42,892 bases of DNA. Origin: JBMNOI01 sp050942995. GTDB lineage: Bacteria; Chloroflexota; Anaerolineae; UBA1429. The notes beneath the pieces are model-generated. The model saw only the letters and a list, made by a program, of their open reading frames with translations, was not told where the DNA came from and ran no database searches. The position numbers and the translations under genes were made by a program. This document shows positions 16,355 to 25,146 of this stretch, piece by piece; the stretch's first letter is position 1, and the number at the start of each line of letters is the position of its first letter. The stretch covers positions 1 through 42,892 of the forward strand of contig JBMNOI010000011.1 in assembly GCA_050942995.1 (NCBI GenBank), written 5' to 3'.

Positions 16355-18987
16355 CGCGCGCCTGGCGATACCTTTTCGAGCACGCCCGAACCCTTCGCGT
16401 CGGGATCGAATGGCTCGGAAACGGGCGCATCAACGATGGGCAGCCGGATCTCAAAGCAGGTGCCGTGCTCCCCGTAGGAAATACCCATGCGCCCGCCATG
16501 CTGCTGGATGATCTGCAGGCAGCCGTAGAGCCCCATGCCGGCATCCGGCTTGTCGACGCTATGGTTGTGGCCGTAGCCCTCGGGCACCACGGTTCCCCCC
16601 AGGCTAACGGTAACCACAATCTCGCTCGCCTTATCGAGCCGACTGCCGATCTGAATGGCGCCGGCGCGCTTTTCGGCCACCATTGCATCGATCGCGTTGA
16701 CGATGAGGGTCGCCCACACCTGTTCCAGATGGGCAGACGACGCCCGAATTCGCGGCAGGTCGGGCTGCAACCGGTAGCAGATATCGACATCCTGGCGAGA
16801 AAGATAAGGCTCCAGAAGCGACAGCGCCTGCTGGATGGTGCGATTGATGTCGATATCGGCCGGCTCAAAGGCGGGCTCTCGCCCCAGTTTCTGCAGGCCA
16901 CTCACCGCCTGAGCCATCCATTCGGCGTTACGTCGAATCAACTCGACCGACTCGTATTGTGGGCTATCGCGGCCCACGCCCCCGAGGAGCAATTCGGCGT
17001 TCAGCAACACCGTCGAGAGACGGTTGTTGAGATCATGGGCCAGGCCGCTGGTAAGCCGCCCCACGGCCGAGTATCGGGCGACACGCGATATCGAATCGGA
17101 CTCTCCATATGCAGGCGACACATCCTCGACGATACCCACGACAGCCTGTATATCTGAGAGACTGTCGTCATAGATGGGAAATGTCGTCACCTCCAGCAGG
17201 CGCTCTCCAACCCGTTTCTTGACCACCTCCGTTTGCCGAATGACGATACCCAGCTCGAGCGCTTGCTGGATTTGTGGAGAGGATACGATGCGGGCGATAT
17301 CCGGGGGCAGATACCCTGTTTTCAGATCATCCCCCTCCCCGGCCATCTCGTAGAGCCGCTTGTTGGCGGCAATCACCCGCTCCGCTCGATCGACGATAAA
17401 CACCCCCGCGGGAAAGCCATCGAGCAGCGCCCGAATGGCGTTCCGGTTGATATGGATGACATCGGCAGGGCGCGAGGCGGGTTTCGATCCCTCTGTATCG
17501 GCCAGGCCGATCAGATGAGCCAGCACGCCGGCCAGCGGCTGCCAGACCGCCTGTATCGACGTCAGCATGCCGTCCAGAGGGTCGATGATCAGGCTCAGAA
17601 CCCCGGTTTGCACAGAGCCTTTACTCTTTGCACTCTGCAGGTCGTTCAGAGGAATAACCTGCAAGGCCCTCTCTCCCGGCAGGCCGAACGGTATTCTCGA
17701 CAGGCGATTGTGCTTTCGAGCATCGCTGACGGCGGCCGCCCATAATGACGCCCGGTCGGCATCCAGATGGCCCGTCAGCGCGCCGGCCGTTATCGGCGCC
17801 CCCGCATCAGCCGACTCGATATGCAGTGCGGCGCCACTCACGCTCTCTCCCCCATCGACCAGCGTATCCAGCACACGGCTCAGCACCTCGTCGCGCGCGC
17901 CATGCCCCACATGGTGTAAAAACACGCGGGTCACCTTCACCAGATTGCTCTGAATCTCGACCATCAGGGCGTTCTGCCGAGCGATCAACATCTGCTCCAG
18001 CGAATCGCTCACCTGCCCGAGAATGTAGCGCAGGATAAACGCCTCACGCTCGGAAAACGCATGGGCAAAGCGGCTGGTACACAGCAACAGCGTACGCAGC
18101 CCGGCCGCCTCGAAATGGATGGGGATGCCCAGCATCGAATTCACCACATGGCCGACATCGGCCGTCGCCCCGATGCGCCAGGGCACATCCTCCTGCGTCA
18201 GATCGGGCATGATCAGCATATCATCGGGGGTCTGCATCGAGTTTACGCAACGCGAAACAAAGGCGTCATAGCCCCGACGCTGCTCGATGGATAGCTCGCG
18301 GTTCGCCACCAGATGCGTCACGCTCTGCTCCGGTCCGAGCCCCACCAGCAACACAAGGTCGGCCATCAGCAACAAAGCCAGGTCGCCGACGATCATCTCC
18401 GCAGCATCCAGAAATGTATATGCCCTGGCGACTCGTTGCTCCAGTCGACGGATCATCCCCTGAGGATGGGGCGCACCGGCTTTTCCACGAGGAGAACGGT
18501 TCATCAGCAACGCCCGCCCAAACCAGGCGGCCATCCGCCCCAACGCCGCAACCATGGAAGGACATAGCGCGCGCGAACTGCCCAACACCCCCATGTGCCC
18601 TATCCGTTGCCCGTCCGGCTCCAGTGGAATGCACACTTTTCTCCGGCCGGCTCGTCCTTCCACGGCCAGGTCATCGACTGCGATCTCGTCATCATCCGCC
18701 CAAAAGAGCGTCGGGGGCAGATCGGTGTCAGGATAGGTGATGGTGAAGCGCGCTCCGGTCTGGCGGTCTCTCAGCACAAAGACCACGGCATCGATTCCGT
18801 CGATCTCGCAGATTCCCAGAGCCGCCGACGAGATCAACGTCTGAAGATCATCACCCTGCAGTTGTCGGGCGTTATCATAAAGGGCACTAAAAAGTCTGGC
18901 AGATATGTCATCGTAATCCGTTCGCAGCTTGATCGCGCCCGATTTCTCGCGTCGATCGCAGTCGTTTTCGTTGCCTGAACTACCCAC
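16351..18987 (-). CDS. Soluble GAF/PAS sensor histidine kinase with degenerate ATP-binding G1 box
   Basis: This protein of 878 residues has no membrane helix. Its N-terminal two-thirds look like successive GAF-type sensor domains. A PAS domain follows (IRALLDGFPAGVFIVDRAER, about residue 515 onward), then a HisKA domain with phospho-acceptor His651 (GRLTSGLAHDLNNRLSTVLL) and a C-terminal HATPase. In the HATPase the N box keeps one Asn (TLIVNAIDAM), and G2 is good (GMGLYGCLQIIQQHGG). The G1 box that should read Asp-x-Gly-x-Gly is SLGGTVVPEG, without the Asp. The GTG start is supported by GAGGTGA six bases upstream. No response regulator is adjacent on this strand. It may work through CheY or be a regulatory pseudokinase. 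Confidence 0.88.
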   Translation of the reverse strand: MGSSGNENDCDRREKSGAIKLRTDYDDISARLFSALYDNARQLQGDDLQTLISSAALGICEIDGIDAVVFVLRDRQTGARFTITYPDTDLPPTLFWADDDEIAVDDLAVEGRAGRRKVCIPLEPDGQRIGHMGVLGSSRALCPSMVAALGRMAAWFGRALLMNRSPRGKAGAPHPQGMIRRLEQRVARAYTFLDAAEMIVGDLALLLMADLVLLVGLGPEQSVTHLVANRELSIEQRRGYDAFVSRCVNSMQTPDDMLIMPDLTQEDVPWRIGATADVGHVVNSMLGIPIHFEAAGLRTLLLCTSRFAHAFSEREAFILRYILGQVSDSLEQMLIARQNALMVEIQSNLVKVTRVFLHHVGHGARDEVLSRVLDTLVDGGESVSGAALHIESADAGAPITAGALTGHLDADRASLWAAAVSDARKHNRLSRIPFGLPGERALQVIPLNDLQSAKSKGSVQTGVLSLIIDPLDGMLTSIQAVWQPLAGVLAHLIGLADTEGSKPASRPADVIHINRNAIRALLDGFPAGVFIVDRAERVIAANKRLYEMAGEGDDLKTGYLPPDIARIVSSPQIQQALELGIVIRQTEVVKKRVGERLLEVTTFPIYDDSLSDIQAVVGIVEDVSPAYGESDSISRVARYSAVGRLTSGLAHDLNNRLSTVLLNAELLLGGVGRDSPQYESVELIRRNAEWMAQAVSGLQKLGREPAFEPADIDINRTIQQALSLLEPYLSRQDVDICYRLQPDLPRIRASSAHLEQVWATLIVNAIDAMVAEKRAGAIQIGSRLDKASEIVVTVSLGGTVVPEGYGHNHSVDKPDAGMGLYGCLQIIQQHGGRMGISYGEHGTCFEIRLPIVDAPVSEPFDPDAKGSGVLEKVSPGAR

Positions 18988-19167
18988 TGCGACTCACCTC
19001 GTGCATCGAAAAGGGATGGTGCGCCTCAAACATCGATAATCGTTACTCAAAGACACACCGGGTTGATTATTTTGACGTATCGATCATGATACATGGAATT
19101 TTGGCATAGCACAATGGATAAAATGGAATTAAACCTAAATATAGGGTAAAGACACGGCCGATGAGGG
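18988..19167. promoter_or_regulatory. AT-rich spacer upstream of the histidine kinase
   Basis: This is 180 bases, markedly more AT-rich than the flanks from about 19040 to 19150, with no gene. It lies just after the stop of the LysM gene and before the GTG of the kinase on the same strand. It probably holds the kinase promoter and the end of the hook operon. No hairpin terminator with a T-run is obvious. Confidence 0.35.
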
Positions 19168-19638
19168 CTAGGGCACGGGGGTTATCGGGGCATTGAGGAT
19201 GAGCAGGCGGTCTCCCGGATGAACGGCATCTATCCGCCCAAGTTGATTGGCGTGCATCAGCTCGATCACCGTTACATGATGCGCATCGGCGATGCTCTGC
19301 AACGTGTCGCCCTCACGGACGATGTACCAGATGGGCACACGGGTGGGCGTCGGCGACGGCGTCGCTGTGGGGGACGGCGTCGGCGGCGGTAACAGCCGCC
19401 ACGATAGCGTCGGCACCGGGACGGCAGGCGGCCAGGTCGACAGTTCACCGTTCGACTCGACAACTCGCGGGGTAGACAGGGCCGGGGCGCCATGCCCCGC
19501 CGGAGAACGTCGGGCCGCCGACCATCTGGCGGCGCATGCCGCCAGCGCCAGCATCAACGCGGCCGCTCCCATGAGCCGCAGGGCGGGCCGGATAATCGGC
19601 ATCTGCCCGCTTGTTCCTTGCATCTGCCGGCCACTCAT
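19168..19638 (-). CDS. LysM-domain lipoprotein
   Basis: This 156-residue protein has a type II signal peptide (MLALAAC, lipid-modified Cys35). A long Pro/Thr/Ser linker follows (PTPSPTATPSPTPTRVP), then one C-terminal LysM domain, WYIVREGDTLQSIADAHHV through HPGDRLLIL. LysM binds peptidoglycan or chitin-like glycans. The ATG overlaps the stop of the preceding glycosidase-like gene in ATGA, so the two are likely translated together; an ATG seven codons upstream is less likely. It is the last gene of the rod/hook operon. A role in holding the paralogous lipoprotein or the basal body at the wall is inference. Confidence 0.87.
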   Translation of the reverse strand: MSGRQMQGTSGQMPIIRPALRLMGAAALMLALAACAARWSAARRSPAGHGAPALSTPRVVESNGELSTWPPAVPVPTLSWRLLPPPTPSPTATPSPTPTRVPIWYIVREGDTLQSIADAHHVTVIELMHANQLGRIDAVHPGDRLLILNAPITPVP

Positions 19639-21365
19639 CGACACATCTCCCCCACGCACCCATATTCAACCACCAGATCGCCCTGCTGATCGGTCACCCG
19701 CACTCCCAGAGAGCCGGCCCCCAATCCTTCTCCTTCCAGCATCAAAGCCAGCGGATCATCGGGCCGCACATAGATCGCCCATCGCGCCAGCCCCCGACCC
19801 CGATGCCACACCTGCAACTCCCCCTCCAGAGGTTGTGATGCCGCCAGTTGCAGCCGCAGGCGCTCCTCGTCCCGTTGCCAGCTCATCGTCATATGTCCGT
19901 CGGCAAAGAGGGCGTAGGGGCTATTGACGGTATCCACGCGGGGCGTTGCGATAGGGCTCGGGGTGGTCATTCCCCCCGACGCATCTGGCGTCACCGCAGA
20001 TATCGGAATGATCGGAGTGATCGATTCCGTCGCGCGTGCCAGAGACGCGGGCGTAGTAACCGTCCGTTGTGCAGGCTCCGTCGGCGTGGGCAACGTCACA
20101 GGTCGGTCCGCCGTGACGGTTGCCGCCGTCTCCGCCCCTGTCGTTCGCACGTCGCCGCGCCGCGGGCTGCCCGCTACAGCATCCACCACCGACCGCCGGC
20201 CGCCTCCCAGATCGGTATACCATGCCGCCCGTTCAAAAGAGGGATTCCAGAACCCTCCGCCGGCCTCGTTGGCCAGCATCCACGCCGCAAAGACAAAGTA
20301 GCAATCCGGCGCATCGTCCAGCATATGGTGGTAGGCGTACAGGGTGGTCTCGGCCACATCTCGATGGGTCACTGTCGGATAACGGGCATCCTCCCGGCTC
20401 CCAAAGACGGCGCCCCCCGCCGTGGACAAAATGGGGATCTCGTAACCGAGGATCTCTACCAGAGCGCGCCGGTAGGCCCTGTACTTGAGAAAGCCGTTCG
20501 AATCGACATCCAGAGGATCGCCGTCGAAATAGCCCTCGGCCATCTGTTTCTCGCGTCCCCGACGCCGCGCCTCGTTCATGGCGTTCACCTCGTCGGGCGA
20601 GAGCTGCCAGCGCGCGATCTCTTCCGCCGAGACCGGCGCGCCGGTCATGTTCACCGTGTCGTAAGGATAATCCACCGGATGGTTAAAGAAGGTGTTGTGT
20701 ACCGGCAACCAGGCCCCGTTCAGCAGCCCCTCATAACCGCGGCTCTTGATCGCGCGCAGCATGGCCCGTAGAAACACCAGATCATCCTGATGGCCGCCCG
20801 CCGTCAACGTGGGCAACCCCGGATAGCCGCCCGCCCTCCGAATGGCCCGGGCCGCATCGGCCCACAGATCGACGATCCGCGGAATCGATATCTCCTCCCC
20901 GTTCTCCCAACCGCCGGCAATACCCTCCAGATTGACGTCGGTGTATACTTCGAAATAACGGGCGCCCAGGGGCACATACTGCCGAACGATGCGCTCCAAC
21001 TCGGGCACGGGCTCGTTATAGCGCACATAGATACGGACGATGGGCATGATCCCCTCGTCCCGCAAGCGTTCTAGCAAATGGCGATGGGCCACACTGTACG
21101 GGTCCGGGGGAACCAACAGTTTGACCCAGCGGATATTCAACCGCACCAGTTCATCCACATAATAATCGACGACATGGTCCGGCTGGCTAAAGGTTGTGGG
21201 AACCCAATGGATCCCCCATCCGTTATCGCGCAGCGGCCGTGGATAGGCCGAGAGCGGAAGAGGCGTACCGGCGTCGGCGCGCACCGGCCGATCCACCCCG
21301 GGCAGACCGCACCCCAGTAACACGCCGAGCATACATCCCCAAAGGATGATTCGCCGCCAAGACAT
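19635..21365 (-). CDS. Glycosidase-like TIM-barrel lipoprotein A, catalytic residues replaced
   Basis: This 576-residue protein has a type II signal peptide ending VLLGC (Cys19). A TIM-barrel-like domain follows to about residue 400, then a Thr/Pro-rich linker (about 400-480) and a small C-terminal beta-rich domain. The barrel is paralogous to the gene at 32075-33391: both share YPRP..DNGWG.HWVPT, and the same landmarks follow in order. Where the paralog has LYNEPN and IGTEAG, this one has VYTDVN (Asp143) and LSTAGG (Ala316), so both catalytic glutamates are gone. The ATG was chosen because GGAGG lies five bases upstream. It follows flgE by 33 bases. It is probably a non-catalytic glycan-binding or scaffold protein, but that is inference. 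Confidence 0.8.
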   Translation of the reverse strand: MSWRRIILWGCMLGVLLGCGLPGVDRPVRADAGTPLPLSAYPRPLRDNGWGIHWVPTTFSQPDHVVDYYVDELVRLNIRWVKLLVPPDPYSVAHRHLLERLRDEGIMPIVRIYVRYNEPVPELERIVRQYVPLGARYFEVYTDVNLEGIAGGWENGEEISIPRIVDLWADAARAIRRAGGYPGLPTLTAGGHQDDLVFLRAMLRAIKSRGYEGLLNGAWLPVHNTFFNHPVDYPYDTVNMTGAPVSAEEIARWQLSPDEVNAMNEARRRGREKQMAEGYFDGDPLDVDSNGFLKYRAYRRALVEILGYEIPILSTAGGAVFGSREDARYPTVTHRDVAETTLYAYHHMLDDAPDCYFVFAAWMLANEAGGGFWNPSFERAAWYTDLGGGRRSVVDAVAGSPRRGDVRTTGAETAATVTADRPVTLPTPTEPAQRTVTTPASLARATESITPIIPISAVTPDASGGMTTPSPIATPRVDTVNSPYALFADGHMTMSWQRDEERLRLQLAASQPLEGELQVWHRGRGLARWAIYVRPDDPLALMLEGEGLGAGSLGVRVTDQQGDLVVEYGCVGEMCR

Positions 21366-21398
21366 GATCTCCTCCGCTCCCGTACCTGCTTTCATCGC

Positions 21399-22628
21399 CT
21401 ACCGCTTGAGATTCACCAGTTCCTGCAGCACCTCATCGCTGGTCGAGATCACCCGCGAGTTGGCCTGGAAGCCACGCTGCGCCACGATCATATCGGTAAA
21501 CTCGCGGGCCAGATCCACGTTGGACATCTCCAGGAACCCCGCCGAGATGCTCCCCCGAGCGCCGTCGCCGGCCACGCCGATCTGCGCCAGACCCGAGTTG
21601 GCCGAGGGCAGGAACAGGTTGCCGCCGGCGCGAATCAGTCCGGCGGGATTGCCGAACTCGGCCAGGGCGATCTGCCCGATGACGCGGCTCAATCCGTTCG
21701 AGTACAGGCCGATGACTTCACCCCGTTCGCCGATTCCGAAATCGATGAGCGATCCCGGCGCCAGTCCATCCTGGCTCACGGCGTTCACCTTACCCAGTTG
21801 ATTGAGCTGGGTCACCGCGCTCAGATTCAGGTCGATCTGGCCGGCATCGGCGCCGTTGTCATACGTGATCTGCACGCTGGGCGGCGGCGTCCCCGGCACC
21901 AAAAAGCCCGAGGAGTCGAACGTCAGGTCCGTGCCCGCCAGCGTCACATCGGTGACGGCGGGGTCGGTCGTCGAGAGCCCCCAGGTCCATTCTGACACAC
22001 CGGTGCGGGTCAACGTCATCTCGAGCATGTGCAGGTTCCCCAGCGAATCGTACATCGCCACCGATGATGTGATGCTGTCGCCCACGGCGGTGTTCGTATC
22101 GAGGTTGCCCTGAAAGTTTACCGTGGCCGTCGCTCTGGCCTCATTGATCCCGTAGGGGATCGAGATAGGGCCGATCGGGCCGTCGGTGTTGATCGCACCG
22201 GTCCCGTCGGCGGTCCAGCCCAGAATACGCAACCCGCTGATGGGGTTGACCAGGAACCCATCCACGCTCACGTCGGCGGTGCCGTCGCGGCTGTAGAATT
22301 GATCGTTGCCGTGGCCCAGGATGAAAAAGCCACGTCCCTGAATGGCCATATCGGTGGCCTTGCCGGTCGCGCGGGGATTACCCTGTGTGAATACCGTGTC
22401 CACGCCGGCCAGCCGCGCCCCCAGGCCGATCTGCACCGGGTTGGTGCCGCTGATGCCTTCGGCTGGCGCGCTACCATAGTTCAGGGTCTGGCTGAGCATC
22501 TCTTCGAACGACACGCGGCTGCTCTTGTATCCCACTGTGTTGACGTTCGAGATGTTCATGCTGATGACGTCCAGATAGGTCTGATGAATTTGCATGGCCG
22601 AGATGGCCGAAGATAGTGAACGAAGCAT
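21399..22628 (-). CDS. flgE: Flagellar hook protein FlgE
   Basis: This 409-residue hook protein starts with the axial-protein signature (LRSLSSAISAMQIHQTYLDV, then SMNISNVNTVGYKSSRVSFE). It has the FlgE motif NPRATGKATDMAIQGRGFFI, which marks hook/rod proteins. It ends with the conserved C-terminal helix (EFTDMIVAQRGFQANSRVIS and LQELVNLKR). The hook is the flexible joint between rod and filament. AGGAGG lies upstream of the ATG. A 134-base spacer without a gene separates it from flgD. Confidence 0.96.
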   Translation of the reverse strand: MLRSLSSAISAMQIHQTYLDVISMNISNVNTVGYKSSRVSFEEMLSQTLNYGSAPAEGISGTNPVQIGLGARLAGVDTVFTQGNPRATGKATDMAIQGRGFFILGHGNDQFYSRDGTADVSVDGFLVNPISGLRILGWTADGTGAINTDGPIGPISIPYGINEARATATVNFQGNLDTNTAVGDSITSSVAMYDSLGNLHMLEMTLTRTGVSEWTWGLSTTDPAVTDVTLAGTDLTFDSSGFLVPGTPPPSVQITYDNGADAGQIDLNLSAVTQLNQLGKVNAVSQDGLAPGSLIDFGIGERGEVIGLYSNGLSRVIGQIALAEFGNPAGLIRAGGNLFLPSANSGLAQIGVAGDGARGSISAGFLEMSNVDLAREFTDMIVAQRGFQANSRVISTSDEVLQELVNLKR

Positions 22629-22762
22629 GGAATACCCTCCTGTCGATCAAGTACGGGTGATGGATTATCGTATACTTGCCGTCAGCGCATTGATTCCGAT
22701 GTCAGGGACGCTCTCCTTTCATCCACCTCGACTCGCCCCGATCCGTCGATATATCGTCTCGG

Positions 22763-23281
22763 TTATTCGCCGTCCGTTGCATCACCGCCTCCGCCCTCAT
22801 CGACCGGGGGGGCTGTAGCGCCGTCCCCGCCTGCGGGCGGAGTGTGGTTGCCCGTCGATTGCGGACCGACGATCTCGAGGACATCCACAAGGGGCACCTG
22901 CCGATCGCCGACATACAGCGTCACCACCCCTCTCTGCACCGCCACCCGCGATACCACTCCCTCTACATGATCGCCGGTGGTTGCCAGACCTCTGATGGTG
23001 TGGCCCAACAGGTCGGTGCCTCGCATCAGGTTCTGCTGGGTCATGAACAGGCTGAAGGAATCATTCAACGCCTGAAGCTGCTCCACGGTGTTGAGCTGCG
23101 CGAGCTGCACGACAAAATCGCGGTCATCCATGGGGTTCAAAGGGTCCTGATAGCGCAACTGGGCCACCAGAAGCTGCATAAAGGCATCGCGCCCCAACCC
23201 CATCGCCTCGGTTTGCTGAGGCGATTCTGTGTTGGTCGTACTCCTTGTCGATCCGATGGGTGAGGTGCTCTCTACCCACAT
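22763..23281 (-). CDS. flgD: Hook cap/assembly protein FlgD
   Basis: This 172-residue protein has the FlgD N-terminal signature GRDAFMQLLVAQLRYQDPLN, then DFVVQLAQLNTVEQLQALND. A short C-terminal domain follows (DLLGHTIRGLATTGDHVEGV, then VVTLYVGDRQVPL) and the tail is rich in Gly, Pro and Asp. FlgD caps the growing hook and is exported through the flagellar gate; FMQLL here fits the FxxxPhi gate-recognition motif of early substrates. It is shorter than the enterobacterial protein. It is followed by flgE and preceded by fliK. Confidence 0.95.
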   Translation of the reverse strand: MWVESTSPIGSTRSTTNTESPQQTEAMGLGRDAFMQLLVAQLRYQDPLNPMDDRDFVVQLAQLNTVEQLQALNDSFSLFMTQQNLMRGTDLLGHTIRGLATTGDHVEGVVSRVAVQRGVVTLYVGDRQVPLVDVLEIVGPQSTGNHTPPAGGDGATAPPVDEGGGGDATDGE

Positions 23282-23294
23282 ATCGCTCCTCCTC

Positions 23295-24722
23295 TTATAC
23301 CCAGCGATTCAGACGGGAACCCGATGCATCCTCGCTGTGGACATCCATGACGCCCGCATCGGCGTTTATGTCTACTTTATCCCTGTGCAGACCGGGGACG
23401 GGCGCCTGCTCCGGCATCTCCTGTCCCCTGCTCTGGCCGCCCTGTTGGTCGACCTGAATCGACAGGCTCATGGTTTGCAAGCCGTGCTGCGCCAGTTCCA
23501 TATCCAGCTGGCTGCGTCCCGATTCCAGAATGGCCCGCACCGCATCCGAGGCCACCGTCATCTCCAGAGTCACCTGCGAATCGCTCACCGACAGGCGAAC
23601 GTCCAGCCGCCCCAATTCCGGCGGGTCGAGTTGCATCACCGCCCGATCCCGCCCCAGCAACGTCAGTTGTTTGATCTCGCGGGCCAGATGGGGCGCCGCC
23701 TCCAGAGCGGGGATCACCGGCCTCGAGGCCGCGCGTTCGGCCCGGCCGTTTACCTGCAGAGCGTCGTTCGACTCCTCGATCGACGACAACGCCGATGCGC
23801 GATCGGGCGCATCCTGTCCGCCGGCCCCGGTCGCTATCGCATGGACCGAATCGGCGATCGCCGGCCTTTGCTCGCGATCGAAACGCGGGTCCTGGGGCCT
23901 CCCTACCGGCGTTCGCTCCGAACCTACAGGAACGAACACATCGCCTCGATCGCCCGCCGATGCCACCGCATCATGAGATGCATCGCCCATCGACTCGAAC
24001 TCGAGCGACACAGTGGATTCTGCGACATTCGTCGACGCCCCGACCTGCCCGGCGGGACGCTCCGTCACCGTTGTTGATGACGATACCGATAACGCGGCGT
24101 AGGCCAAACCCTCCGCAGGTTCTGCCACTCGATCGGGGCGAGATTCGGCATCGGTCGCAGAGAGAAGCGTGCCCGGCCGATTCGTCGACGGCTCTTCCAT
24201 CGGCAGATATTCCACCGACGGTTCCTCCGCCCGTATCTCGCCCTCATAGACGGACAGCTCGACCCGCCCGGTCATTTCGGCGATCATGCCCGCCCGGTCG
24301 AGTTCTCCGGCCGGCTCGTTCCCGACGGGCGACACGCCGTCGATCTCTGCCGTCGCTTCGTCTGCCGAGAACGACGTCCTTGCCGGGGGGACAGGCGCAA
24401 CCGCCCCCCATACAAAGGGCAGAGTGTCGAGCCGACCCGCCCCCTCCGACTCGCCCTCTTCCTCGTCCGAGGGCAGGGGCAAAGTCGACAGAGGCTCTTC
24501 ACCATCCTCCGGCCCGGGCAAGGGACCGTCCTCCACCGCCAACTGCTGCTGCAACACACCGGCAAACAGGACGGGCAGCGCCGCCTCGACATCGCCGGCC
24601 TCCAGAGTCGTCTCCGGCATCGGGGCATCATCCACCCCGGCCGCCCGACCGGAAGCCTCGCCGCGCATGGGCCGTGGAATGCCGAGGCCAAAGGGGCCCG
24701 CCACACCCGGTTGCATTATCAC
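23295..24722 (-). CDS. fliK: Hook-length control protein FliK
   Basis: This 475-residue protein has a long, low-complexity, acidic N-terminal and middle region. The conserved FliK C-terminal domain is recognisable as VMQLDPPELGRLDVRLSVSD, then VTLEMTVASDAVRAILESGR, then LDMELAQHGLQTMSLSIQV. It measures hook length and switches export specificity. An N-terminal FAGVLQQ (residues 53-59) resembles a segment of the glycosidase-like protein B. The GTG start was chosen because GGAGGG lies six bases before it; an ATG two codons later is the alternative. It lies between flgB and flgD. Confidence 0.93.
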   Translation of the reverse strand: MIMQPGVAGPFGLGIPRPMRGEASGRAAGVDDAPMPETTLEAGDVEAALPVLFAGVLQQQLAVEDGPLPGPEDGEEPLSTLPLPSDEEEGESEGAGRLDTLPFVWGAVAPVPPARTSFSADEATAEIDGVSPVGNEPAGELDRAGMIAEMTGRVELSVYEGEIRAEEPSVEYLPMEEPSTNRPGTLLSATDAESRPDRVAEPAEGLAYAALSVSSSTTVTERPAGQVGASTNVAESTVSLEFESMGDASHDAVASAGDRGDVFVPVGSERTPVGRPQDPRFDREQRPAIADSVHAIATGAGGQDAPDRASALSSIEESNDALQVNGRAERAASRPVIPALEAAPHLAREIKQLTLLGRDRAVMQLDPPELGRLDVRLSVSDSQVTLEMTVASDAVRAILESGRSQLDMELAQHGLQTMSLSIQVDQQGGQSRGQEMPEQAPVPGLHRDKVDINADAGVMDVHSEDASGSRLNRWV

Positions 24723-24733
24723 GATACGCCCTC

Positions 24734-25135
24734 CTAGCCTTCGGCGATAATGGTGCCCAACAGGCCGATCCGTTTGGACACAAGCTGGGCAATGGCCCGA
24801 TATTTGAGCGAGGTTTCCAGCAGCTCGGACATCTCCAGGTTGATATCCACCGTGTTCCCATCGGCCCGTGACACGGCGTTGGGACGCTCCGTCATGCGCT
24901 CCATACCTTCCGCGTCCGCGTCATCGGCTATATGCCCTTGATGGGTACGCGTCATAATCAGTCGATCCGTCATCTGCGCCGAGAGGCGCTCTTCAAAGGT
25001 CGCCGTCCTGGCTTTGTAGCCCGGCGTGTCCACATTGGCCACATTCTGCGCGATAATCCGCTGATACATGGACAGGTGATCCAGCGTCCGCGTCATACGT
25101 TGAAGGGTGTCGTCTCCCAACCCCAACAGGTCCAT
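24734..25135 (-). CDS. flgB: Proximal rod protein FlgB
   Basis: This 133-residue rod protein has the FlgB N-terminal signature SMYQRIIAQNVANVDTPGYK and the C-terminal axial helix (LLETSLKYRAIAQLVSKRIG). It forms the base of the rod with FliE, FlgC and FlgF. It lies between the transglycosylase and fliK, preceded by AGAGGAGG. Unusually it is not next to flgC, which is seven genes upstream in the same operon. Confidence 0.95.
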   Translation of the reverse strand: MDLLGLGDDTLQRMTRTLDHLSMYQRIIAQNVANVDTPGYKARTATFEERLSAQMTDRLIMTRTHQGHIADDADAEGMERMTERPNAVSRADGNTVDINLEMSELLETSLKYRAIAQLVSKRIGLLGTIIAEG

Positions 25136-25146
25136 CTTCGCCTCCT

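Noticed and set aside
22629..22762. 134-base gap between flgD and flgE, searched for a small gene
   Set aside because: Only very short frames (about 14 codons) without family features; treated as a spacer.
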